Assembly (NCBI GenBank): GCA_032718475.1
Contig: JAUCBJ010000375.1
Location: forward strand, 24,960-88,959
Length of the DNA stretch: 64,000 bases
Source of the DNA: Nemertoderma westbladi
Taxonomy: Eukaryota; Xenacoelomorpha; Nemertodermatida; Nemertodermatidae
Direction: 5' to 3'
Positions 1-12,393 of this stretch are shown here, in pieces. A program made the position numbers and the translations under genes. The notes below the pieces were generated by a model. The model searched no databases and was not told the origin of the DNA. It saw only the letters and a program-made list of their open reading frames with translations. How positions within the stretch are numbered: the stretch's first letter is position 1; each line of letters starts with the position of its first letter.

Positions 1-2832
1 TCCTGCCCGTGAAAGGCTCAGCACACACACCCATTAAAATAAATTAAGGCCTGCCCGTGTAAGGCTCAGCACATACACCCATTAATATAAATTAAGTCCT
101 GCCCGTGTAAGGCTCAGCAGATACACCCATTAAAATAAATTAAGTCCTACCCGTGTAAGGCTCAGCACATACACCCATTAAAATAAATTAAGTCCTGCCC
201 GTGAAAGGCTCAGCACATACATCCATTAAAATAAATTAAGTCCTGCCCGTGTAAGGCACAGCACATACACCCATTAATATAAATTAAGTCCTGCCCGTGT
301 AAGGCTCAGCACATACACCCATTAAAATAAATTAAGGCCTGCCCGTGAAAGGCTCAGCAGATACACCCATTAAAATAAATTAAGTCCTACCCGTGTAAGG
401 CTCAGCACACACACCCATTAAAATAAATTAAGTCCTGCCCGTGTAAGGCTCAGCACATACACCCATTAAAATAAATTAAGGCCCTCCCTTGTAAGGCTCA
501 GCAGATACACCCATTAAAATAAATTAAGTCCTACCCGTGTAAGGCTCAGCACATACACCCATTAAAATAAATTAAGTCCTGCCCGTGTAAGGCTCAGCAC
601 ATACACCCATTAAAATAAATTAAGGCCCTCCCTTGTAAGGCTCAGCAGATACACCCATTAAAATAAATTAAGTCCTACCCGTGTAAGGCTCAGCACATAC
701 ACCCATTAAAATAAATTAAGGCCTGCCCGTGTAAGGCTCAGCACATACACCCATTAAAATAAATTAAGTCCTGCCCGTGAAAGGCTCAGCACACACACCC
801 ATTAAAATAAATTAAGTCCTGCCCGTGTAAGGCTCAGCACATACACCCATTAAAATAAATTAAGGCCCTCCCTTGTAAGGCTCAGCAGATACACCCATTA
901 AAATAAATTAAGTCCTACCCGTGTAAGGCTCAGCACATACACCCATTAAAATAAATTAAGGCCTGCCCGTGAAAGGCTCAGCAGATACACCCATTAAAAT
1001 AAATTAAGTCCTACCCGTGTAAGGCTCAGCACATACACCCATTAAAATAAATTAAGTCCTGCCCGTGAAAGGCTCAGCACACACACCCATTAAAATAAAT
1101 TAAGTCCTACCCGTGTAAGGCTCAGCACATACACCCATTAAAATAAATTAAGGCCTGCCCGTGAAAGGCTCAGCACACACACCCATTAAAATAAATTAAG
1201 TCCTGCCCGTGAAAGGCTCAGCACATACACCCATTAAAATAAATTAAGGCCTGCCCGTGAAAGGCTCAGCACACACACCCATTAAAATAAATTAAGTCCT
1301 GCCCGTGAAAGGCTCAGCACACACACCCATTAAAATAAATTAAGTCCTGCCCGTGAAAGGCTCAGCACACACACCCATTAAAATAAATTAAGGCCTGCCC
1401 GTGTAAGGCTCAGCACATACACCCATTAATATAAATTAAGGCCCTCCCTTGTAAGGCTCAGCAGATACACCCATTAAAATAAATTAAGTCCTGCCCATGT
1501 AAGGCTCACCAGATACACCCATTAAAATATATTAAGGCCTGCCCGTGTAAGGCACAGCACATACACCCATTAATATAAATTAAGTCCTGCCCGTGTAAGG
1601 CTCAGCAGATACACCCATTAAAATAAATTAAGTCCTACCCGTGTAAGGCTCAGCACATACACCCATTAAAATAAATTAAGGCCTGCCCGTGAAAGGCTCA
1701 GCACACACACCCATTAAAATAAATTAAGTCCTGCCCGTGAAAGGCTCAGCACACACACCCATTAAAATAAATTAAGTCCTACCCGTGTAAGGCTCAGCAC
1801 ATACACCCATTAAAATAAATTAAGGCCTGCCCGTGAAAGGCTCAGCACACACACCCATTAAAATAAATTAAGTCCTGCCCGTGAAAGGCTCAGCACATAC
1901 ACCCATTAAAATAAATTAAGTCCTGCCCCTGTAAGGCACAGCACATACACCCATTAAAATAAATTAAGTCCTGCCCGTGAAAGGCTCAGCACATACACCC
2001 ATTAAAATAAATTAAGTCCTACCCGTGTAAGGCTCAGCACATACACCCATTAAAATAAATTAAGGCCCTCCCTTGTAAGGCTCAGCAGATACATCCATTA
2101 AAATAAATTAAGTCCTGCCCGTGAAAGGCTCAGCACACACACCCATTAAAATAAATTAAGTCCTACCCGTGTAAGGCTCAGCACACACACCCATTAAAAT
2201 AAATTAAGTCCTGCCCGTGAAAGGCTCAGCACACACACCCATTAAAATAAATTAAGTCCTACCCGTGTAAGGCTCAGCACATACACCCATTAAAATAAAT
2301 TAAGGCCTGCCCGTGAAAGGCTCAGCACACACACCCATTAAAATAAATTAAGTCCTGCCCGTGAAAGGCTCAGCACACACACCCATTAAAATAAATTAAG
2401 TCCTACCCGTGTAAGGCTCAGCACATACACCCATTAAAATAAATTAAGGCCCTCCCTTGTAAGGCTCAGCAGATACATCCATTAAAATAAATTAAGTCCT
2501 GCCCGTGAAAGGCTCAGCACACACACCCATTAAAATAAATTAAGTCCTACCCGTGTAAGGCTCAGCACATACACCCATTAAAATAAATTAAGGCCTGCCC
2601 GTGAAAGGCTCAGCACACACACCCATTAAAATAAATTAAGTCCTGCCCGTGAAAGGCTCAGCACACACACCCATTAAAATAAATTAAGTCCTACCCGTGT
2701 AAGGCTCAGCACATACACCCATTAAAATAAATTAAGGCCCTCCCTTGTAAGGCTCAGCACACACACCCATTAAAATAAATTAAGTCCTGCCCGTGAAAGG
2801 CTCAGCACATACACCCATTAAAATAAATTAAG
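1..2832. repeat. Satellite domain 1: D and Y monomers, 144-bp trimers
   Basis: This stretch is marked by the D variant (GTGAAAGG), often with CACACACAC in the middle, mixed with Y heads and B-G24 units. Trimers recur: Y, then B-G24 or Gg-D, then Tg or Tg-D (for example 529-672, 1633-1776, 1777-1920, 2257-2400, 2545-2688). The D variant removes the TAA at positions 12-14 but the other forward stops remain. D is rare after 2.83 kb (single units near 4081, 11530, 19246, 20166 and 59871). There is no gene; it is all satellite. Confidence 0.9.
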
Positions 2833-4944
2833 GCCCTCCCTTGTAAGGCTCAGCAGATACATCCATTAAAATAAATTAAGTCCTGCCCGTGTAAGGCTCA
2901 GCACATACACCCATTAAAATAAATTAAGGCCCTCCCTTGTAAGGCTCAGCAGACACACCCATTAAAATAAATTAAGTCCTGCCCATGTAAGGCTCAGCAG
3001 ATACACCCATTAAAATAAATTAAGTCCTGCCCGTGTAAGGCTCAGCACATACACCCATTAAAATAAATTAAGGCCCTCCCTTGTAAGGCTCAGCAGATAC
3101 ATCCATTAAAATAAATTAAGTCCTGCCCGTGTAAGGCTCAGCACATACACCCATTAATATAAATTAAGGCCCTCCCTTGTAAGGCTCAGCAGATACATCC
3201 ATTAAAATAAATTAAGTCCTGCCCGTGTAAGGCTCAGCATGTACACCCCTTAAAATAAATTAAGGCCCTCCCTTGTAAGGCTCAGCACATACACCCATTA
3301 ATATAAATTAAGTCCTGCCCCTGTAAGGCTCAGCAGATACATCCATTAAAATAAATTAAGTCCTGCCCGTGTAAGGCTCAGCACATACACCCATTAATAT
3401 AAATTAAGGCCCTCCCTTGTAAGGCACAGCACATACACCCATTAAAATAAATTAAGGCCCTCCCTTGTAAGGCTCAGCAGATACATCCATTAAAATAAAT
3501 TAAGTCCTGCCCGTGTAAGGCTCAGCATGTACACCCCTTAAAATAAATTAAGGCCCTCCCTTGTAAGGCTCAGCACATACACCCATTAAAATAAATTAAG
3601 GCCCTCCCTTGTAAGGCTCAGCAGATACATCCATTAAAATAAATTAAGTCCTGCCCGTGTAAGGCTCAGCACATACACCCATTAATATAAATTAAGGCCC
3701 TCCCTTGTAAGGCTCAGCACATACACCCATTAATATAAATTAAGGCCCTCCCCTGTAAGGCTCAGCAGATACATCCATTAAAATAAATTAAGTCCTGCCC
3801 ATGTAAGGCTCAGCACATACACCCATTAATATAAATTAAGGCCCTCCCTTGTAAGGCTCAGCACATACACCCATTAAAATAAATTAAGGCCCTCCCTTGT
3901 AAGGCTCAGCAGATACACCCATTAAAATAAATTAAGTCCTACCCGTGTAAGGCTCAGCACATACACCCATTAAAATAAATTAAGTCCTACCCGTGTAAGG
4001 CTCAGCACATACACCCATTAATATAAATTAAGGCCCTCCCTTGTAAGGCTCAGCAGATACATCCATTAAAATAAATTAAGTCCTGCCCGTGAAAGGCTCA
4101 GCACACACACCCATTAAAATAAATTAAGTCCTACCCGTGTAAGGCTCAGCACATACACCCATTAATATAAATTAAGGCCCTCCCTTGTAAGGCTCAGCAG
4201 ATACATCCATTAAAATAAATTAAGTCCTGCCCATGTAAGGCTCAGCACATACACCCATTAAAATAAATTAAGGCCCTCCCTTGTAAGGCTCAGCAGATAC
4301 ACCCATTAAAATAAATTAAGTCCTACCCGTGTAAGGCTCAGCACATACACCCATTAAAATAAATTAAGGCCCTCCCTTGTAAGGCTCAGCAGATACACCC
4401 ATTAAAATAAATTAAGTCCTGCCCATGTAAGGCTCAGCACATACATACATTAAAATAAATTAAGGCCTGCCCGTGTAAGGCTCAGCACATACATCCATTA
4501 AAATAAATTAAGTCCTGCCCATGTAAGGCTCAGCACATACATACATTAAAATAAATTAAGTCCTACCCGTGTAAGGCTCAGCACATACACCCATTAAAAT
4601 AAATTAAGGCCCTCCCTTGTAAGGCTCAGCAGATACACCCATTAAAATAAATTAAGTCCTGCCCATGTAAGGCTCAGCACATACATACATTAAAATAAAT
4701 TAAGGCCTGCCCGTGTAAGGCTCAGCACATACACCCATTAAAATAAATTAAGGCCCTCCCTTGTAAGGCTCAGCAGATACACCCATTAAAATAAATTAAG
4801 TCCTGCCCATGTAAGGCTCAGCACATACATACATTAAAATAAATTAAGTCCTGCCCGTGTAAGGCTCAGCACATACACCCATTAAAATAAATTAAGTCCT
4901 GCCCATGTAAGGCTCAGCACATACATACATTAAAATAAATTAAG
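2833..4944. repeat. Satellite domain 2: B-G24 with ATACATCC and TGTACACCCCTT units
   Basis: B heads with G24 and T31 (CAGATACATCC) alternate with Tg or Ta units. Rare CATGTACACCCCTT units sit at 3217 and 3505. From about 4.4 kb Ta units with CATACATACATT become common. The last 33 monomers, 3361-4944, are the first copy of a block repeated at 10810-12393. Confidence 0.9.
3361..4944. repeat. 1,584-bp duplicated block, copy 1
   Basis: Thirty-three consecutive monomers match, in order and variant state, the 33 monomers at 10810-12393. I found one difference by eye: the 32nd monomer has CACATACACCC here and CACATACATCC there. The order includes distinctive units such as TGTACACCCCTT, a GCCCTCCCCTG head and a D unit, so chance agreement is implausible. 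The 7,449-bp offset equals 155 monomers plus the 9 bp of length variants lying between. Confidence 0.93.
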
Positions 4945-7352
4945 GCCTGCCCGTGTAAGGCTCAGCACATACACCCATTAAAATAAATTAAGGCCCTCCC
5001 TTGTAAGGCTCAGCAGATACACCCATTAAAATAAATTAAGTCCTGCCCATGTAAGGCTCAGCACATACATACATTAAAATAAATTAAGTCCTGCCCATGT
5101 AAGGCTCAGCACATACATACATTAAAATAAATTAAGTCCTGCCCGTGTAAGGCTCAGCAGATACACCCATTAATATAAATTAAGTCCTGTCCGTGTAAGG
5201 CTCAGCACATACACCCATTAAAATAAATTAAGTCCTGCCCGTGTAAGGCTCAGCAGATACACCCATTAATATAAATTAAGTCCTGCCCGTGTAAGGCTCA
5301 GCAGATACATCCATTAAAATAAATTAAGTCCTGCCCGTGTAAGGCTCAGCACATACACCCATTAAAATAAATTAAGTCCTGCCCGTGTAAGGCTCAGCAG
5401 ATACATCCATTAAAATAAATTAAGTCCTGCCCGTGTAAGGCTCAGCAGATACATCCATTAAAATAAATTAAGTCCTGCCCATGTAAGGCTCAGCACATAC
5501 ACCCATTAAAATAAATTAAGGCCCTCCCTTGTAAGGCTCAGCAGATACACCCATTAAAATAAATTAAGTCCTGCCCATGTAAGGCTCAGCACATACACCC
5601 ATTAAAATAAATTAAGGCCTGCCCGTGTAAGGCACAGCACATACACCCATTAAAATAAATTAAGTCCTGCCCATGTAAGGCTCAGCACATACATACATTA
5701 AAATAAATTAAGGCCCTCCCTTGTAAGGCTCAGCACATACATACATTAAAATAAATTAAGGCCTGCCCGTGTAAGGCACAGCACATACACCCATTAAAAT
5801 AAATTAAGTCCTGCCCCTGTAAGGCTCAGCACATACACCCATTAAAATAAATTAAGTCCTGCCCATGTAAGGCACAGCACATACACCCATTAAAATAAAT
5901 TAAGTCCTGCCCGTGTAAGGCACAGCACATACACCCATTAAAATAAATTAAGTCCTGCCCCTGTAAGGCTCAGCACATACACCCATTAAAATAAATTAAG
6001 TCCTGCCCATGTAAGGCACAGCACATACACCCATTAAAATAAATTAAGTCCTGCCCATGTAAGGCTCAGCACATACATACATTAAAATAAATTAAGGCCC
6101 TCCCTTGTAAGGCTCAGCACATACATACATTAAAATAAATTAAGTCCTGCCCGTGTAAGGCTCAGCACATACATCCATTAATATAAATTAAGTCCTGCCC
6201 ATGTAAGGCTCAGCAAATACACCCATTAAAATAAATTAAGTCCTGCCCGTGTAAGGCACAGCACATACACCCATTAAAATAAATTAAGGCCCTCCCTTGT
6301 AAGGCTCAGCACATACACCCATTAAAATAAATTAAGGCCCTCCCTTGTAAGGCTCAGCACATACACCCATTAAAATAAATTAAGGCCTGCCCGTGTAAGG
6401 CTCAGCACATACACCCATTAAAATAAATTAAGTCCTGCCCATGTAAGGCACAGCACATACATCCATTAATATAAATTAAGGCCTGCCCGTGTAAGGCTCA
6501 GCACATTCACACACCCATTAAAATAAATTAAGTCCTGCCCATGTAAGGCTCAGCACATACACCCATTAATATAAATTAAGTCCTGTCCGTGTAAGGCTCA
6601 GCACATACACCCATTAAAATAAATTAAGTCCTGCCCCTGTAAGGCTCAGCACATACACCCATTAAAATAAATTAAGTCCTGCCCGTGTAAGGCTCAGCAC
6701 ATACACCCATTAAAATAAATTAAGTCCTGCCCGTGTAAGGCTCAGCACATACACCCATTAAAATAAATTAAGTCCTGCCCCTGTAAGGCTCAGCACATAC
6801 ACCCATTAATATAAATTAAGTCCTGTCCGTGTAAGGCTCAGCACATACACCCATTAATATAAATGAAGGCCTGCCCCTGTAAGGCTCAGCACATACACCC
6901 ATTAAAATAAATTAAGTCCTGCCCGTGTAAGGCTCAGCACATACACCCATTAAAATAAATTAAGTCCTGCCCGTGTAAGGCTCAGCACATACACCCATTA
7001 AAATAAATTAAGTCCTGCCCCTGTAAGGCTCAGCACATACACCCATTAAAATAAATTAAGTCCTGTCCCTGTAAGGCTCAGCACATACACCCATTAAAAT
7101 AAATTAAGTCCTGCCCCTGTAAGGCTCAGCACATTCACACACCCATTAAAATAAATTAAGTCCTGCCCCTGTAAGGCTCAGCACATACACCCATTAAAAT
7201 AAATTAAGTCCTGCCCGTGTAAGGCTCAGCACATACACCCATTAAAATAAATTAAGTCCTGCCCGTGTAAGGCTCAGCACATACACCCATTAAAATAAAT
7301 TAAGTCCTGCCCGTGTAAGGCACAGCACATACACCCATTAAAATAAATTAAG
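4945..7352. repeat. Satellite domain 3: Ta/Tg/Tc monomers, first A18 units and first 52-bp units
   Basis: Heads are mostly Ta, Tg and, from 5.8 kb, Tc. A18 (GCACAG) units become regular from 5.6 kb. Tg-G24-T38 units cluster at 5137-5280. Two 52-bp units lie at 6481 and 7109. V heads (TCCTGTCC) occur near 5185, 6580, 6820 and 7060. No gene or unique sequence is visible. Confidence 0.88.
6481..6532. repeat. 52-bp length-variant monomer
   Basis: A Gg-headed unit with TCAC inserted after position 26, giving CACATTCACACACCC. It is the first of 26 such units in the window. A second lies at 7109-7160 with a Tc head. The 4-bp insertion shifts the reverse frame. Confidence 0.97.
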
Positions 7353-10300
7353 GCCCTCCCTTGTAAGGCTCAGCAGATACACCCATTAAAATAAATTAAG
7401 TCCTGCCCGTGTAAGGCTCAGCACATACACCCATTAAAATAAATTAAGTCCTGCCCGTGTAAGGCACAGCACATACACCCATTAAAATAAATTAAGGCCT
7501 GCCCATGTAAGGCACAGCACATACACCCATTAAAATAAATTAAGTCCTGCCCGTGTAAGGCACAGCACATACACCCATTAAAATAAATTAAGGCCCTCCC
7601 TTGTAAGGCTCAGCAGATACACCCATTAAAATAAATTAAGTCCTGCCCATGTAAGGCACAGCACATACACCCATTAAAATAAATTAAGGCCCTCCCTTGT
7701 AAGGCTCAGCAGATACACCCATTAAAATAAATTAAGTCCTGCCCATGTAAGGCACAGCACATACACCCATTAAAATAAATTAAGGCCTGCCCGTGTAAGG
7801 CTCAGCACATACACCCATTAAAATAAATGAAGGCCTGCCCCTGTAAGGCTCAGCACATACACCCATTAAAATAAATTAAGGCCCTCCCTTGTAAGGCTCA
7901 GCAGATACACCCATTAAAATAAATTAAGTCCTGCCCGTGTAAGGCTCAGCACATACACCCATTAAAATAAATTAAGTCCTGCCCGTGTAAGGCACAGCAC
8001 ATACACCCATTAAAATAAATTAAGGCCTGCCCATGTAAGGCACAGCACATACACCCATTAAAATAAATTAAGTCCTGCCCGTGTAAGGCACAGCACATAC
8101 ACCCATTAAAATAAATTAAGTCCTGCCCGTGTAAGGCACAGCACATACACCCATTAAAATAAATTAAGGCCCTCCCTTGTAAGGCTCAGCAGATACACCC
8201 ATTAAAATAAATTAAGTCCTGCCCGTGTAAGGCTCAGCACATACACCCATTAAAATAAATTAAGTCCTGCCCGTGTAAGGCACAGCACATACACCCATTA
8301 AAATAAATTAAGGCCTGCCCATGTAAGGCACAGCACATACACCCATTAAAATAAATTAAGTCCTGCCCGTGTAAGGCACAGCACATACACCCATTAAAAT
8401 AAATTAAGGCCCTCCCTTGTAAGGCTCAGCAGATACACCCATTAAAATAAATTAAGTCCTGCCCATGTAAGGCACAGCACATACACCCATTAAAATAAAT
8501 TAAGGCCCTCCCTTGTAAGGCTCAGCAGATACACCCATTAAAATAAATTAAGTCCTGCCCATGTAAGGCACAGCACATACACCCATTAAAATAAATTAAG
8601 GCCTGCCCATGTAAGGCACAGCAGATACACCCATTAAAATAAATTAAGTCCTGCCCGTGTAAGGCTCAGCACATACACCCATTAAAATAAATTAAGTCCT
8701 GCCCGTGTAAGGCTCAGCATGTACACCCATTAAAATAAATTAAGGCCTGCCCATGTAAGGCACAGCACATACACCCATTAAAATAAATTAAGTCCTGCCC
8801 GTGTAAGGCACAGCACATACACCCATTAAAATAAATTAAGGCCCTCCCTTGTAAGGCTCAGCAGATACACCCATTAAAATAAATTAAGTCCTGCCCATGT
8901 AAGGCACAGCACATACACCCATTAAAATAAATTAAGGCCTGCCCATGTAAGGCACAGCAGATACACCCATTAAAATAAATTAAGTCCTGCCCGTGTAAGG
9001 CTCAGCACATACATACATTAAAATAAATTAAGGCCTGCCCGTGTAAGGCACAGCACATACATCCATTAAAATAAATTAAGGCCCTCCCTTGTAAGGCTCA
9101 GCAGATACACCCATTAAAATAAATTAAGTCCTGCCCGTGTAAGGCACAGCACATACACCCATTAAAATAAATTAAGGCCCTCCCTTGTAAGGCTCAGCAG
9201 ATACACCCATTAAAATAAATTAAGTCCTGCCCGTGTAAGGCACAGCACATACACCCATTAAAATAAATTAAGGCCCTCCCTTGTAAGGCTCAGCAGATAC
9301 ACCCATTAAAATAAATTAAGTCCTGCCCATGTAAGGCACAGCACATACACCCATTAAAATAAATTAAGGCCTGCCCATGTAAGGCACAGCAGATACACCC
9401 ATTAAAATAAATTAAGTCCTGCCCATGTAAGGCACAGCACATACACCCATTAAAATAAATTAAGGCCTGCCCATGTAAGGCACAGCAGATACACCCATTA
9501 AAATAAATTAAGTCCTGCCCGTGTAAGGCTCAGCACATACACCCATTAAAATAAATTAAGTCCTGCCCGTGTAAGGCACAGCACATACACCCATTAATAT
9601 AAATTAAGTCCTGCCCGTGTAAGGCTCAGTACATACACCCATTAAAATAAATTAAGGCCTGCCCATGTAAGGCACAGCACATACACCCATTAAAATAAAT
9701 TAAGGCCTGCCCATGTAAGGCACAGCAGATACACCCATTAAAATAAATTAAGTCCTGCCCGTGTAAGGCTCAGCACATACACCCATTAAAATAAATTAAG
9801 TCCTGCCCGTGTAAGGCACAGCACATACACCCATTAAAATAAATTAAGTCCTGCCCGTGTAAGGCACAGCACATACACCCATTAATATAAATTAAGTCCT
9901 GCCCGTGTAAGGCTCAGTACATACACCCATTAAAATAAATTAAGGCCTGCCCATGTAAGGCACAGCACATACACCCATTAAAATAAATTAAGGCCCTCCC
10001 TTGTAAGGCTCAGCAGACACACCCATTAAAATAAATTAAGTCCTGCCCATGTAAGGCTCAGCAGATACACCCATTAAAATAAATTAAGTCCTGCCCGTGT
10101 AAGGCTCAGCACATACACCCATTAAAATAAATTAAGTCCTGCCCATGTAAGGCTCAGCAGATACACCCATTAAAATAAATTAAGTCCTGCCCGTGTAAGG
10201 CTCAGCACATACACCCATTAAAATAAATTAAGGCCCTCCCTTGTAAGGCTCAGCAGATACATCCATTAAAATAAATTAAGTCCTGCCCGTGTAAGGCTCA

Positions 10301-10376
10301 GCAGATACATCCATTAAAATAAATTAAGTCCTGCCCGTGTAAGGCTCAGCACATACACCCATTAAAATAAATTAAG
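7353..10376. repeat. Satellite domain 4: A18-rich higher-order repeats
   Basis: B-G24 units are interleaved with Tg, Ta and Ga units carrying A18. A nine-monomer block (B-G24, Tg, Tg-A18, Ga-A18, Tg-A18, B-G24, Ta-A18, B-G24, Ta-A18) at 7353-7784 recurs without visible change at 8169-8600. Later parts show Ga-A18-G24 units and a repeated T38 pair near 9.6 and 9.9 kb. Runs of A18 around 7.95-8.15 kb create a short reverse-strand open frame that I do not consider a gene. Confidence 0.88.
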
Positions 10377-10425
10377 TCCTGTCCCTTGTAAGGCTCAGCA
10401 CATACACCCATTAATATAAATTAAG
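10377..10425. repeat. 49-bp length-variant monomer
   Basis: The head reads TCCTGTCCCTTG, one base longer than any normal head. It looks like a hybrid of a V head and a B or Tt head and is the only +1 unit found. Confidence 0.95.
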
Positions 10426-12393
10426 GCCCTCCCTTGTAAGGCTCAGCAGATACATCCATTAAAATAAATTAAGTCCTGCCCGTGTAAGGCTCAGCATGTA
10501 CACCCCTTAAAATAAATTAAGGCCCTCCCTTGTAAGGCTCAGCAGATACATCCATTAAAATAAATTAAGTCCTGCCCGTGTAAGGCTCAGCACATACACC
10601 CATTAATATAAATTAAGGCCCTCCCTTGTAAGGCACAGCACATACACCCATTAAAATAAATTAAGGCCCTCCCTTGTAAGGCTCAGCAGATACATCCATT
10701 AAAATAAATTAAGTCCTGCCCGTGTAAGGCTCAGCATGTACACCCCTTAAAATAAATTAAGGCCCTCCCTTGTAAGGCTCAGCAGATACATCCATTAAAA
10801 TAAATTAAGTCCTGCCCGTGTAAGGCTCAGCACATACACCCATTAATATAAATTAAGGCCCTCCCTTGTAAGGCACAGCACATACACCCATTAAAATAAA
10901 TTAAGGCCCTCCCTTGTAAGGCTCAGCAGATACATCCATTAAAATAAATTAAGTCCTGCCCGTGTAAGGCTCAGCATGTACACCCCTTAAAATAAATTAA
11001 GGCCCTCCCTTGTAAGGCTCAGCACATACACCCATTAAAATAAATTAAGGCCCTCCCTTGTAAGGCTCAGCAGATACATCCATTAAAATAAATTAAGTCC
11101 TGCCCGTGTAAGGCTCAGCACATACACCCATTAATATAAATTAAGGCCCTCCCTTGTAAGGCTCAGCACATACACCCATTAATATAAATTAAGGCCCTCC
11201 CCTGTAAGGCTCAGCAGATACATCCATTAAAATAAATTAAGTCCTGCCCATGTAAGGCTCAGCACATACACCCATTAATATAAATTAAGGCCCTCCCTTG
11301 TAAGGCTCAGCACATACACCCATTAAAATAAATTAAGGCCCTCCCTTGTAAGGCTCAGCAGATACACCCATTAAAATAAATTAAGTCCTACCCGTGTAAG
11401 GCTCAGCACATACACCCATTAAAATAAATTAAGTCCTACCCGTGTAAGGCTCAGCACATACACCCATTAATATAAATTAAGGCCCTCCCTTGTAAGGCTC
11501 AGCAGATACATCCATTAAAATAAATTAAGTCCTGCCCGTGAAAGGCTCAGCACACACACCCATTAAAATAAATTAAGTCCTACCCGTGTAAGGCTCAGCA
11601 CATACACCCATTAATATAAATTAAGGCCCTCCCTTGTAAGGCTCAGCAGATACATCCATTAAAATAAATTAAGTCCTGCCCATGTAAGGCTCAGCACATA
11701 CACCCATTAAAATAAATTAAGGCCCTCCCTTGTAAGGCTCAGCAGATACACCCATTAAAATAAATTAAGTCCTACCCGTGTAAGGCTCAGCACATACACC
11801 CATTAAAATAAATTAAGGCCCTCCCTTGTAAGGCTCAGCAGATACACCCATTAAAATAAATTAAGTCCTGCCCATGTAAGGCTCAGCACATACATACATT
11901 AAAATAAATTAAGGCCTGCCCGTGTAAGGCTCAGCACATACATCCATTAAAATAAATTAAGTCCTGCCCATGTAAGGCTCAGCACATACATACATTAAAA
12001 TAAATTAAGTCCTACCCGTGTAAGGCTCAGCACATACACCCATTAAAATAAATTAAGGCCCTCCCTTGTAAGGCTCAGCAGATACACCCATTAAAATAAA
12101 TTAAGTCCTGCCCATGTAAGGCTCAGCACATACATACATTAAAATAAATTAAGGCCTGCCCGTGTAAGGCTCAGCACATACACCCATTAAAATAAATTAA
12201 GGCCCTCCCTTGTAAGGCTCAGCAGATACACCCATTAAAATAAATTAAGTCCTGCCCATGTAAGGCTCAGCACATACATACATTAAAATAAATTAAGTCC
12301 TGCCCGTGTAAGGCTCAGCACATACATCCATTAAAATAAATTAAGTCCTGCCCATGTAAGGCTCAGCACATACATACATTAAAATAAATTAAG
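10426..12393. repeat. Satellite domain 5: 240-bp pentamers leading into duplicated block, copy 2
   Basis: A pentamer of Tg-T38, B-A18, B-G24-T31, Tg-TGTACACCCCTT and B-G24-T31 spans 10570-10809. Its first four monomers also open the block at 10810, and a partial copy precedes it at 10426-10569. The block 10810-12393 repeats 3361-4944 monomer by monomer. Confidence 0.92.
10810..12393. repeat. 1,584-bp duplicated block, copy 2
   Basis: Second copy of the 33-monomer block at 3361-4944. After it, copy 2 continues with a Tg-G24-T38 unit and a V unit, which in copy 1 come only after four further monomers. Later shared neighbours (Ta, Gg-A18) also reappear after different numbers of monomers. The flanks therefore differ by whole-monomer gains or losses, as expected from unequal exchange. 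Confidence 0.93.

Noticed and set aside
7946-8146. Reverse-strand open frame of 66 codons; similar short ones at 41119-41367, 48656-48904 and 54752-54952
   Set aside because: Short A18 runs of four or five monomers, each ending at a T18 unit. They would appear by chance wherever A18 copies cluster.
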